Shown here: in pieces, positions 17,740 to 26,600 of the stretch | How the letters are laid out: the number at the start of each line of letters is the position of its first letter | How positions within the stretch are numbered: position 1 is the first letter of the stretch | NCBI GenBank assembly: GCA_022760475.1 | Contig: JALEFZ010000089.1 | Location: forward strand, 124,001 to 188,000 | Source of the DNA: Bacteroidia bacterium | Lineage (GTDB): Bacteria; Bacteroidota; Bacteroidia; J057 | DNA: 64,000 nt | Direction: 5' to 3' | Program-made: the position numbers and the translations under genes | Notes under the pieces: generated by a model | The model's input: the letters and a program-made list of their open reading frames with translations, nothing else | What the model was told of the DNA's origin: nothing | The model's database searches: none

Positions 17740-18975
17740 ATGAAAGACAGCTTACACACCGTACATACGGGAATTTCGGGTTTTCCCTATGCTAGCCTGG
17801 CCGCAATCAACAAGCAAATCTCAATCAATAAAGGCTTGATTTCTGCAGGGGTAGATGCCATCGTCCTGAACAGGAAAGGCATCTTTAGCCCTCAAAATCA
17901 TCCCGAGATTTCGGATCATGGCAATTTTGAGGGGGTACCTTATTTTACTGCCACAGAATCTCCTTATCGTCCAGGTTCCTTTATGAAAAGGAACATGCTC
18001 AAATTGAAGGCCATCAGAAATGAACTGAAGTTTTTCAAGAAATTGCACAAGGAGGGACGGCTGGATGCCATAATTATCGATTCCCAGTATTATTCTTCCA
18101 TCAGGTACTACAGATACCTGGCCAACCGTTTCAAGGTGCCCTTGATTTATCATTTTGTAGAGCTGCGCTCCAAACTTGATGATGAAGGAAGGAGCTTTTC
18201 CCTCAAGACCGAGGCAAGATTGATCGACAAAAATGTACACAAACTCTTTGATGGCATCATGGCCATCAGCGAGGTACTCGAAAACCACGTTAAGAAACTC
18301 GATCCCAATGTGCCAGTGTTGAAAATCCCTGCATTGACGGATTACTATAATTTCCAGGTGGACAAAAACCTGGATGTACTGCCTCACTTCCTGTACTGTG
18401 GTTCTGCTGCCTACAAGGAGGTAATCTTCTTTATCCTGGATGCATTTGATAAAATAAGGACTCCTGATGAGTTTGAAATGCACCTGGTAATCAGAGGAAC
18501 GCAAGAAGAAAAACAAAGAATTTATGATTATGCTGCTTCCAAAAAGAAGGCTGATAAAATCAAGTTTTTCTCCAACCTTCCATATTCAGAGCTGGTGCAG
18601 AAGTATATCGATGCTACTGGTTTATTGATTCCCCTGAGACCCACGATTCAGGATGCTGCCAGGTTCCCACATAAGGTGAGTGAATATTTGGCTTCTCACA
18701 ATCCCCTCATTACTACACATTATGGAGAATTGAAGAGGTATTTTGTTGATGGAGACAATGGATTGGTGGCTTCCAAGTATGATATAGATGAATATGCTTC
18801 CAAAATGCAGTGGCTGGTGGATCATCCCGAAGAGGCAAGAGAAATCGGAGAGAGAGGGTATGAACTGGGAATGCAGAACTTTCACTTCGAAAGCATGGGT
18901 GTGCAAATGAGAGACTTCATTCTATCCTTAATTGGAAGGCAGAAGCCTCAGGACATCGAAATGGATACTGTTTGA
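17740..18975 (+). CDS. GT4-like glycosyltransferase without a canonical EX7E box
   Basis: A 411-residue GT-B-type protein. The N-terminal half has a Gly/Ser loop (TGISGFPYASLAAINK), and the C-terminal half reads FLYCGSAAYKEV, then LLIPLRPTIQDAARFPHKVSEYLAS. The FPHKVSEYLA stretch is typical of one GT4 subgroup in which the donor site uses a Lys-Ser-Glu pattern rather than a full EX7E. It starts 2 bases after the acyltransferase gene. Glycosyl transfer to the lipid-linked repeat is inferred from fold and neighbours. The donor cannot be read from sequence. Confidence 0.78.
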   Translation: MKDSLHTVHTGISGFPYASLAAINKQISINKGLISAGVDAIVLNRKGIFSPQNHPEISDHGNFEGVPYFTATESPYRPGSFMKRNMLKLKAIRNELKFFKKLHKEGRLDAIIIDSQYYSSIRYYRYLANRFKVPLIYHFVELRSKLDDEGRSFSLKTEARLIDKNVHKLFDGIMAISEVLENHVKKLDPNVPVLKIPALTDYYNFQVDKNLDVLPHFLYCGSAAYKEVIFFILDAFDKIRTPDEFEMHLVIRGTQEEKQRIYDYAASKKKADKIKFFSNLPYSELVQKYIDATGLLIPLRPTIQDAARFPHKVSEYLASHNPLITTHYGELKRYFVDGDNGLVASKYDIDEYASKMQWLVDHPEEAREIGERGYELGMQNFHFESMGVQMRDFILSLIGRQKPQDIEMDTV

Positions 18976-19022
18976 TCAATTTGTAACGCTTAAGGATAAT
19001 TAACAACTAAATCCCACGAGTC

Positions 19023-19640
19023 ATGATTCAATCTCGTACCGATTACCAAAAATATCTTGAGGCAGATAGAATTGCCTTAAAGATCAAGTCGGGAGGGAAC
19101 CCCCTGGTGAAGCTCGTCAAAAATATTTTCTTCCCTCACTACATCTGGAAGTTTCAAAAACTTCTCAGGAAGGTTGAATTCCATACCAACCGCAAGAAAG
19201 GCTTGCTAGGTAAAGTGGTTTTTGCCTATCACAAATACCATTTTCGCAGGCTCTCGTTAAGGTTGGGTTTTTCTATTCCGCCGAATTGTTTTGGACCTGG
19301 CTTGGCCATCGTCCACTATGGGACTATAGTTGTCAATAGCAACGCCAGAATCGGAGCCAATTGCCGCATACATGTTTGTACCAATATTGGTGCTTCTGGT
19401 GGTAAACCTGAAGCCCCTCAGATTGGAGATAATGTCTACATTGGCCCTGGAGCCAAAATCTATGGCGACATTCAGCTTGCCAACAATACTGCCATTGCAG
19501 CCAATGCTGCCGTAGGCAAATCCTTTTTCGAAGAAAATACGCTCATCGGAGGCATACCTGCAAAGGTTATCAAGCCATTTGACATCAGTACCGTCATTAC
19601 TCATGTTCAACCTTCCAAAGCAGAATTGCAGAAATCATGA
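19023..19640 (+). CDS. Serine-acetyltransferase-like hexapeptide acyltransferase (second copy)
   Basis: A 205-residue hexapeptide-repeat protein and the second CysE-like member of this operon. A basic helical N-terminus is followed by the CysE-type active-site segment GPGLAIVHYGTIVVNSNARI, where the histidine is kept, then hexapeptide turns (IGANCRIHVCTNIG, IGDNVYIGPGAKIYG). It ends with GGIPAKVIKPFD. The gene overlaps the next glycosyltransferase by 4 bases. Role is inferred as acylation of a sugar in the repeat unit; true serine acetyltransferase is less likely given length and setting. Confidence 0.8.
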   Translation: MIQSRTDYQKYLEADRIALKIKSGGNPLVKLVKNIFFPHYIWKFQKLLRKVEFHTNRKKGLLGKVVFAYHKYHFRRLSLRLGFSIPPNCFGPGLAIVHYGTIVVNSNARIGANCRIHVCTNIGASGGKPEAPQIGDNVYIGPGAKIYGDIQLANNTAIAANAAVGKSFFEENTLIGGIPAKVIKPFDISTVITHVQPSKAELQKS

Positions 19641-20758
19641 AAATACTCCTCATAACAGATAGCCTTTCAAAGGGTGGTAAAGAAAGAAGGATGATCGAAA
19701 TGATCAAAGGCTTTCAGAAATACCCTGATGTGCAGATAGAACTGGTTATTTTCAGAAATACCATTGAATATCCAGAAGCTCATGACCTCATTCAGAAGAT
19801 ACATGTGCTTGAAAGGAAGGTGAAAAAAGACCCAACGGTATTTTCGCGCTTCTTTAAGATTTGTAAAAACTTTCAACCCGACCTGATCCACAGTTGGGGA
19901 GGGATGCCTTCTGTATATGCCATGCCATCGGTCAAAATGCTTGGAATCAAATTCATCAATGCATTGATCGTAGATGCTCCAGCAGGACTTAGTCTTTCGG
20001 ATGAGAGGTATGTCAAGGCCAAATTGACCTTTCCATTTTCTGACATGATCATTGGGAATTCAAATGCAGGTCTGGATGCCTACAAAGCTCCAAAAGAAAA
20101 GAGTGTCTGCGTTTACAATGGATTTGATTTTCGCAGAACAGAAAACTTGCTTTCACAGCATGAGATCAGGGAAAGATTCAATATCCAAACTCCTTTTGTC
20201 GTGGGTATGATTGGGGCATTTGCTGACAGAAAAGATTACAATACATATTTGAAGGCTGCCATGAAGGTTGCTGATCAAAGAGATGATGTAACCTTCCTTG
20301 CCATCGGTGGAGGTAAGAACCTTGAGCCTTGCAAGGCCATGGTGCCAGATTCCTATGAAGGCAGAATCGTGTTTACGGGCATGCAAAACAATGTCGAATC
20401 CATCATCAATGTCTTCACTTTAGGGATATTGGCTACGAATTCAGATATGCATGGGGAAGGTATTTCAAATGCAATCCTGGAATATATGGGCTTAAGCAAA
20501 CCAGTAGTAGCAACTATTGGTGGAGGAACAGGAGAAATTGTAACTGATGATGTGACCGGTTACCTGGTAGAACCTAAACAGCCTGAGCAAATGGCTGAAA
20601 AAATTATAAAAATGCTTGACCATCCCGAAAGAGCCATTGAAATGGGACTCAACGGAAGGGATAGAGTTGAAAAAGATTTCAACCTGGCTAGCATGACTCA
20701 GACTTATTATTCTCTGTACAACAAGGTATTACAAAGAGATGGTATCCATACTCATTAA
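19637..20758 (+). CDS. GT4-family glycosyltransferase
   Basis: A 373-residue GT-B protein. The N-terminal loop is TDSLSKGGKERRM. The acceptor half includes DLIHSWGGMPSVYAM and the donor half VVGMIGAFADRKDY. The EX7E box reads EGISNAILE and is followed by YMGLSKPVVATIGGGTGEIV. All hallmarks of an active GT4 are present. The start overlaps the previous stop by 4 bases, and the 3' end overlaps the following gene by 20 bases, an unusually long overlap for this operon, which supports tight coupling. Donor is unknown. Confidence 0.9.
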   Translation: MKILLITDSLSKGGKERRMIEMIKGFQKYPDVQIELVIFRNTIEYPEAHDLIQKIHVLERKVKKDPTVFSRFFKICKNFQPDLIHSWGGMPSVYAMPSVKMLGIKFINALIVDAPAGLSLSDERYVKAKLTFPFSDMIIGNSNAGLDAYKAPKEKSVCVYNGFDFRRTENLLSQHEIRERFNIQTPFVVGMIGAFADRKDYNTYLKAAMKVADQRDDVTFLAIGGGKNLEPCKAMVPDSYEGRIVFTGMQNNVESIINVFTLGILATNSDMHGEGISNAILEYMGLSKPVVATIGGGTGEIVTDDVTGYLVEPKQPEQMAEKIIKMLDHPERAIEMGLNGRDRVEKDFNLASMTQTYYSLYNKVLQRDGIHTH

Positions 20759-21929
20759 TTCCCTCGCAGGGGGCGGTGCCGAAAAGGTAGTGTTAACTTT
20801 GCTCAAAGAATTCAAGCAGGCAGGAGTTCCTGTTGAATTGGTGCTTCTTGAAAAAGAAAGGTTTTATGACCTTCCTGAGGGAGTCAATGTCCATTACCTC
20901 ACCGAATTTGATTCGATCAAAAATCCTTTCCGCAAATTCATGTTCGTATTTATTTCAGCCATGAGGTTGAAAAAATATGTGAAGGAAAAGGATGTAAAGG
21001 TTGTTCAAAGCCATTTGATCCGATCCAATTATATCAACGTATTGGCACAGTTGTTTGGTGGAAAGCACAAGACCCAGATTGTAAACCACATGATGGTCAG
21101 CTTCGACAAGAAGCGTGGCTTCCTTGGCAAGGCGAATCTTTGGCTGTATAAGCAGCTGTATGCAAAGGCAGATATGATCGTTTCTATCTCAAGGGTAATG
21201 AAAAATGACCTGGACGATTTCTTCCGCCTCAAAAACAAGGAACGCCACATGGTCATCTACAATCCACATGATGTAGACTTCATCAAAGAGCGTGCAAAGG
21301 AAGAACCGGAGGTCTTTGAATTCGATCCTTCCAAAAAATACCTCGTTTCAGTGGGTAGATTGGTAGAAAGGAAAAGAGTCGATATCACCATCAAGGCACT
21401 TGCCAAGGTAAGAGAGACGTACCCAAATACAGAATTGTTAGTTTTGGGGAGCGGTGAAGAAATGGATCATTATAAAAAGGTCACCAATGATCTCAAACTT
21501 AATCCCTACGTTCACTTTCTGGGCTTCATTTCCAACCCATTTTCCTACTTGGCGAGGGCTGATGTTTTCGTCCTCTCCAGTACTGATGAAGGCTTGCCCA
21601 ACATCATCATTGAATCGATGATCTGTGGTACAGCTGTTGTTTCCTCAGACTGTAAGTCCGGGCCGCGTGAGACACTGAATCCTGAGTCAGATATTCAAAA
21701 GGTGCTGAAAGACGAGATCGAGGTGGGAGAATTTGGCGTACTATTCCCCGTAAAGGATGAAGAAAGATTGGCAGATGCCCTGCTTTATATGCTGGAAAAT
21801 GATGACGCAAGAGATGAGTTTGTGCAGAAAGGCCTCCAGCGAGCAGAAGATTTCAGATCCTCCAAGGTAGCTCAAACCTATATCAAAACATTTGGCTTAG
21901 ATACCCCTCAAACTATCGAAAGCTTCTAA
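20739..21929 (+). CDS. GT4-family glycosyltransferase
   Basis: A 396-residue GT-B enzyme that begins with VSILINSLAGGGAEKVV, the classic GT4 glycine-rich acceptor loop. The donor half has YLVSVGRLVERKRVD and the EX7E box EGLPNIIIE in STDEGLPNIIIESMICG. The start lies inside the 3' end of the preceding gene, 20 bases before its stop. Predicted role is addition of one sugar to the undecaprenyl-linked repeat. It resembles amylovoran or N-acetylgalactosamine transferases of capsule loci, but that assignment is only by general motif layout. Confidence 0.9.
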   Translation: MVSILINSLAGGGAEKVVLTLLKEFKQAGVPVELVLLEKERFYDLPEGVNVHYLTEFDSIKNPFRKFMFVFISAMRLKKYVKEKDVKVVQSHLIRSNYINVLAQLFGGKHKTQIVNHMMVSFDKKRGFLGKANLWLYKQLYAKADMIVSISRVMKNDLDDFFRLKNKERHMVIYNPHDVDFIKERAKEEPEVFEFDPSKKYLVSVGRLVERKRVDITIKALAKVRETYPNTELLVLGSGEEMDHYKKVTNDLKLNPYVHFLGFISNPFSYLARADVFVLSSTDEGLPNIIIESMICGTAVVSSDCKSGPRETLNPESDIQKVLKDEIEVGEFGVLFPVKDEERLADALLYMLENDDARDEFVQKGLQRAEDFRSSKVAQTYIKTFGLDTPQTIESF

Positions 21930-21952
21930 ACATTCTTTTAGATCAAAAAATC

Positions 21953-23086
21953 ATGGAAAAGAAGAAGATCGCCATTTTAGGTGTTAAATATTTCCCTTCT
22001 CGTGGTGGCACCAGCCGGGTGGTAGAAGACATCATCATACAATTACATGAAGAGTATCACTTTACCATGTATTGCTATGAAGACCCCAAGGCCGAAGGGC
22101 ATATACCAGGCGTCGATGTGGTGCAATTCAAGCCCTATCCTTTCGGAGTCATCGGGGTTTTCTTTTTCTTCCTTCGTTGTAGCCTACATATGCTAAGGAA
22201 GGGCGATTATGACATCATTCATATCCACAAAACAGATGCAGCATTCTTCATTAACATGCTGAGTAAGAAGTTCAAGGTGATTGCAACCTCCCATGAAGCT
22301 CCATACAAGAGGGATAAATGGTCGGGCTTTACCAAAACTTATTTCAAATGGATGGAGAAGGTATTCATGAAGTCCAAGGCGAAATTGACTTGTATCTCAG
22401 AACCTCTGAGCAGGTACTATGAAGAGAATTTCGGCAGGAAAGTCCAGTACATCCCAAATGGGGTAGAGCCCAAACTGGACACAGATTATGAGCAGGCAGA
22501 TGCCAAATTAGCTGAATATGGCGTTGACGGGCCCTTTGTCTTCTTTGCTGCAAGACGTGTAATGGCAACAAAAGGACCGCACCACATGCTCCGCGCATTG
22601 AAGAAGGTCAACTTTGATGGACATGTAGTTATCGCTGGAGACATCGACCAATTACCTACATTCACGAAGGAATTGAAGGCGATGGCCAAGGGCATGAAGG
22701 TACATTTCATTGGTTTTGTCAACGGTAAAGCCATGCTGATGGCCATGATCAAGCGAGCAAAGGTGTTTGTATTCCCATCAGAAACCGAGGGCATGTCCAT
22801 CATGCTACTTGAGGTAGCGTCTATGGGAACACCTGTAATCGCAAGCGATATCCCCGAAAATACCGCCGTATTCGATGATAAGGATTTGCTTTTCTTCAAG
22901 AATAAGGATTCTGATGACCTGGCAGAGAAGTTCCAATGGGCATTGGAAAATTGGGGAGTCATGGAGGCGAAAGCCAATGAAGCACAATCAAGGGTTGAAA
23001 ATGAATACGACAGAGCAATCATCGCAAAGCACTATGAGCAACTGTATCATGATGTAGCTCTCGCTGAAGTACCTTCGGCTGTATAA
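21953..23086 (+). CDS. GT4-family glycosyltransferase
   Basis: A 377-residue GT-B enzyme and last gene of the operon. The N-terminus reads KKIAILGVKYFPSRGGTSRV with the Gly-Gly acceptor loop. The donor half has FFAARRVMATKGPHHMLRAL and the EX7E region ETEGMSIMLLE, followed by VASMGTPVIASDIPEN. The segment with IHIHKTDAAFF is typical of GT4 acceptor domains. It follows the previous gene by 23 bases and is closed by a strong terminator. Linkage and donor are not predictable from sequence alone. Confidence 0.9.
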   Translation: MEKKKIAILGVKYFPSRGGTSRVVEDIIIQLHEEYHFTMYCYEDPKAEGHIPGVDVVQFKPYPFGVIGVFFFFLRCSLHMLRKGDYDIIHIHKTDAAFFINMLSKKFKVIATSHEAPYKRDKWSGFTKTYFKWMEKVFMKSKAKLTCISEPLSRYYEENFGRKVQYIPNGVEPKLDTDYEQADAKLAEYGVDGPFVFFAARRVMATKGPHHMLRALKKVNFDGHVVIAGDIDQLPTFTKELKAMAKGMKVHFIGFVNGKAMLMAMIKRAKVFVFPSETEGMSIMLLEVASMGTPVIASDIPENTAVFDDKDLLFFKNKDSDDLAEKFQWALENWGVMEAKANEAQSRVENEYDRAIIAKHYEQLYHDVALAEVPSAV

Positions 23087-23105
23087 TTCTAAAGTGAAAA
23101 TTCTC

Positions 23106-23142
23106 AAAATCTCTCCCATTCAAATGGGGGAGATTTTTTTTT
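23106..23142 (+). terminator. Intrinsic terminator of the glycosyltransferase operon
   Basis: A stem of 12-13 pairs with one G-T pair (AAATCTCTCCCAT against ATGGGGGAGATTT) around a short CAA loop region, followed by a run of T. It begins 20 bases after the last glycosyltransferase stop. Confidence 0.88.
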
Positions 23143-23638
23143 ATTTCTTTTTTGTGAAGTTTTTGAGTGCTTTTGTGTAAGGGAATAATTATTTGATGAA
23201 AAAAACATTAAACAAATGATCTAATTTATTGAAATACTAAGGAAACTTCATATTTCTTTCTTAACCTTTTTTAAGAAAAATAATCAATAGTATTGTCATT
23301 TATTACTTATATTCGCTTTCGAAACTCACCCCAGACAATTACTCAGCTTTATCAGTAGACCGTTTTTTGACTAAAACCGTTAACCATTGCTTATAGGCAT
23401 AACAGACATTAGAAATGCTTGTATATGGTCAATTAAGCCTAGGTTAAGCTAATTTTTCCGATTTTTATAACAGATAATTAGATTGGTGTAAGTATATTTC
23501 ATGTAATGTAATTTTTAAAATTTTGATTATGTGAAAGTCGGTTATCAGTCAAAAATTGAAAGCATTATTAATATCAAACTTTAATACAGGTTCTTTCTGC
23601 TTTAATCATGAAGCAATCGATTTAATTCCTAACTCGAT
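23143..23638 (+). other. AT-rich promoter region of the giant T9SS gene
   Basis: About 500 bases, strongly AT-rich, with no coding frame I would support. It contains a -7-like box TATATTCG at 23308-23315 within an 11-base string, CTTATATTCGC, that recurs just upstream of fabG. A further TATATTTC occurs near 23492. No confident -33 TTG at the usual distance was found. A long untranslated leader is possible, since the box near 23308 is over 320 bases from the ATG. Confidence 0.4.
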
Positions 23639-26600
23639 ATGTTGCACAAAAACACTTTTCCTCAAAAGCTTCTTACTTCAATTAAAGGATCATTCCTTTA
23701 TATAGCTATTGCAGCTACGTTAATGGGAGCTGCCATACCCCTTGGAATAATGCAGTACGGACTTGACAATGCCGTAGCTGTAGGACCTTATTTAAATGGT
23801 AACCTACCTGAAACAGGTGGAAGTTCATGGGATGTCGTTGAGGCCTTCCCAAATCTTACCTTTGACGATCCTTTACAAATCATAGAAGTTACGGCCTTGA
23901 ACCAGTTCATTGTGGCTGGGAAATATGGCCAGATCTGGTCAATTACCACTACTGATACGACTATCTCAACCAAGAATGTCATGCTGGACATCACGGTTGA
24001 TGTATTCCAGGGAGGTGATACCGGACTCTTGGGAATTGCAGCACACCCGAAGTTTGGAAAAGGAGAAGGAAAAGACTATCTGTATGTTTGGTATAGACAT
24101 AAGCAACTTCCTCAGAGCGGACAGTATGCCTACCTAAGGCTGGTTCGCTATGAAGTGAATACCACCACTATGGTGGCTAATCCTGCTTCTGCCTACGTCA
24201 TGATCAACCAGTTTGACCGACACCAATGGCACAATGGAGGAGGGATGTTCTTCGATAAAGACGGCTACCTTTACATCACAGTTGGGGATGAAGGTGGTGC
24301 CCAGGACGTATATAACAATGGCCAGAAAATCAATGAAGGTCTTCTTGCTGGTATGTTGAGAATTGATGTGGACATGGATGCTAGCAGAAGCCACCCAATC
24401 CGTCGTCAGCCATTGAATCCGGATACACCTCCAGTAGGATGGCCAGACTCATATTCACAAGGCTATTACATCCCAAATGATAACCCATTCCTGTCCACCG
24501 ACAGCCTCTACCTGGAAGAGTTTTATGCCATCGGTCTTCGTAGCCCCCACAGAGCTACCTATGACAGTGTAGATGAGTATATCTTCGTTGGAGACATTGG
24601 TCAGGGATTGAGAGAGGAAATCGACCTTGTGGTGAAAGGCTCTAACATGCAGTGGCCATTCCAGGAAGGCGAGCTATCCGGTTTCAAAGCCAAGCCTGAC
24701 AGCCTGATCGGAATTGAAACTCCACCATTCTTTGACTATGCAAGAAGCATGGGAACATCTGTGATCGGCGGTGTTGTTTACCGCGGCAGCAAGTTTCCAG
24801 CACTTTATGGAAAATATATTTTTGGAGACCATACAGTAAGAAGAATCTGGTCTTTAGATCCACTTACTGCAGAATTGGATTATCTGGCAGTCGTTCCTGA
24901 ATTTGGTGTTGGGTCTAAAGCAGGGATTTCATCCTTCTTCTCGGACTCCAAAGGAGAAATTTACGTAACAAAGCTATTTGGTTCCAGTGTAGACGGAGGT
25001 AAGATCTACAAACTGGTACAGACTTCAACGCCAGATCCTGCACCTGCCACACTTTCTGCTACGGGAGCATTCTCGGACCTGACCAATATGACACCTCAGG
25101 ACTTCGTGATTCCTTACGACATGAATGTTCCTTTCTGGTCTGACAATGCCAAGAAATATCGTTGGATGATTGTTCCAAATGATGGTACTCACAATACCAG
25201 CGACGAACAGGTAGTATACAGAAAATATGACGCTTTTGATTGGCCAATTGGAACGGTATTCATCAAACACTTTGAATACCAGATGGATGACAATGACCCA
25301 ACCAGCCTGAAGAAAATCGAAACCAGGTTTATCGTTAAAGGATCTGATGAAAGCATCTACGGTCTTACCTACAAATGGAGGGACGACCAAACCGACGCAG
25401 ACCTATTGTCAGCTGGCTTGCTGGATACATTGACCATCCAGACTACCATCGGACCAAGAGAGGTACACTGGTACTACCCGGGCGAAACAGAATGTGCTTT
25501 CTGCCACAACGAATCCGCAGGTGGTACACTGGGGCCCAAGTCTATCCAGCTAAACATGGACATCAACTACCCAAGAACAGGTAGAACTGCTAACCAGTTG
25601 AAGACCCTCTCACACATTGGTGTCTTTGAAAACAGACCTGATACATCTGCCCTTGACGAATTGCCAACGGCAATCCATGGAGATGAGGTGGAACAACCGC
25701 TTGAGACCAGGGTAAAATCATATCTCGATTCCAACTGTGGCTATTGCCACCGTCCAAATACATCTATCAGGGCAAACTTTGATGCGAGGTTCAAGACTCC
25801 CCTTGGGAGCATGAACCTGGTAATGGGATTGTTGGAACATCCTAAGGAAAATGAATCTGAAAACAGAGCCATTGTTCCAGGCAAACCTGATCAATCTATG
25901 TTGTTTCGACGTTTAAGTGTCGTTCATGATGAGATTTCAATGCCACCATTGGCCAAGAACCTTATGGATTCAGCGGGGGTTGCCCTTGTAGAGGAATGGA
26001 TCTTGAGTATGGATGAGCAAGATGGGTTGTCTGACCTGAATGAAGGAAGAATTGCACACTATGACTTTGAAGGAACTTTCAATGACGTAATCGGAGATGC
26101 AGATGGGGTATCACAGAATGGTGCGAGCATCGCAGTTGACCCGGTACGTGGAAATGTCCTTTCCACCGACGGTGTTGACGACTATATGTCTGTAGCCGCC
26201 AAGCCACAATTCTATCTGGGTGAAGACGACGCAGACTTCTCAGTTGCGTTTTGGTTCATGCAAAGAACAGGAAGCGTAGGGGTCGACAGACCTATTGTTC
26301 ACAAAGGGGAAAGACATTTCCACAACACCTTTGCAGTCTGGATGGGTAAAAACGACGAAACGGTTAACTACAGAGCTTCATCTACTGGAACTGTTTATGA
26401 TGGAGGTAAGACCATCGCAGAAATTCCTTTGAACACATGGACACACATCACCTATGTCAAGGACGGAAATAAGCTGTATATCTACCTTGATGGGGTGTTC
26501 CAGGGCTTAACTACCCTGGCAGGTGAAACTGTTCCAAACAACCACGATCTCTATGTTGGAGCGCATCCCCTATACGGTGCATATACCAATGGAGCATTTG

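Noticed and set aside
17821..18516. 231-codon minus-strand frame
   Set aside because: Opposite the fourth operon gene; composition reflects the complement of its codons, no motif.
22486..23022. 178-codon minus-strand frame
   Set aside because: Shadow of the last GT4 gene; no protein-like hydrophobic or catalytic pattern.
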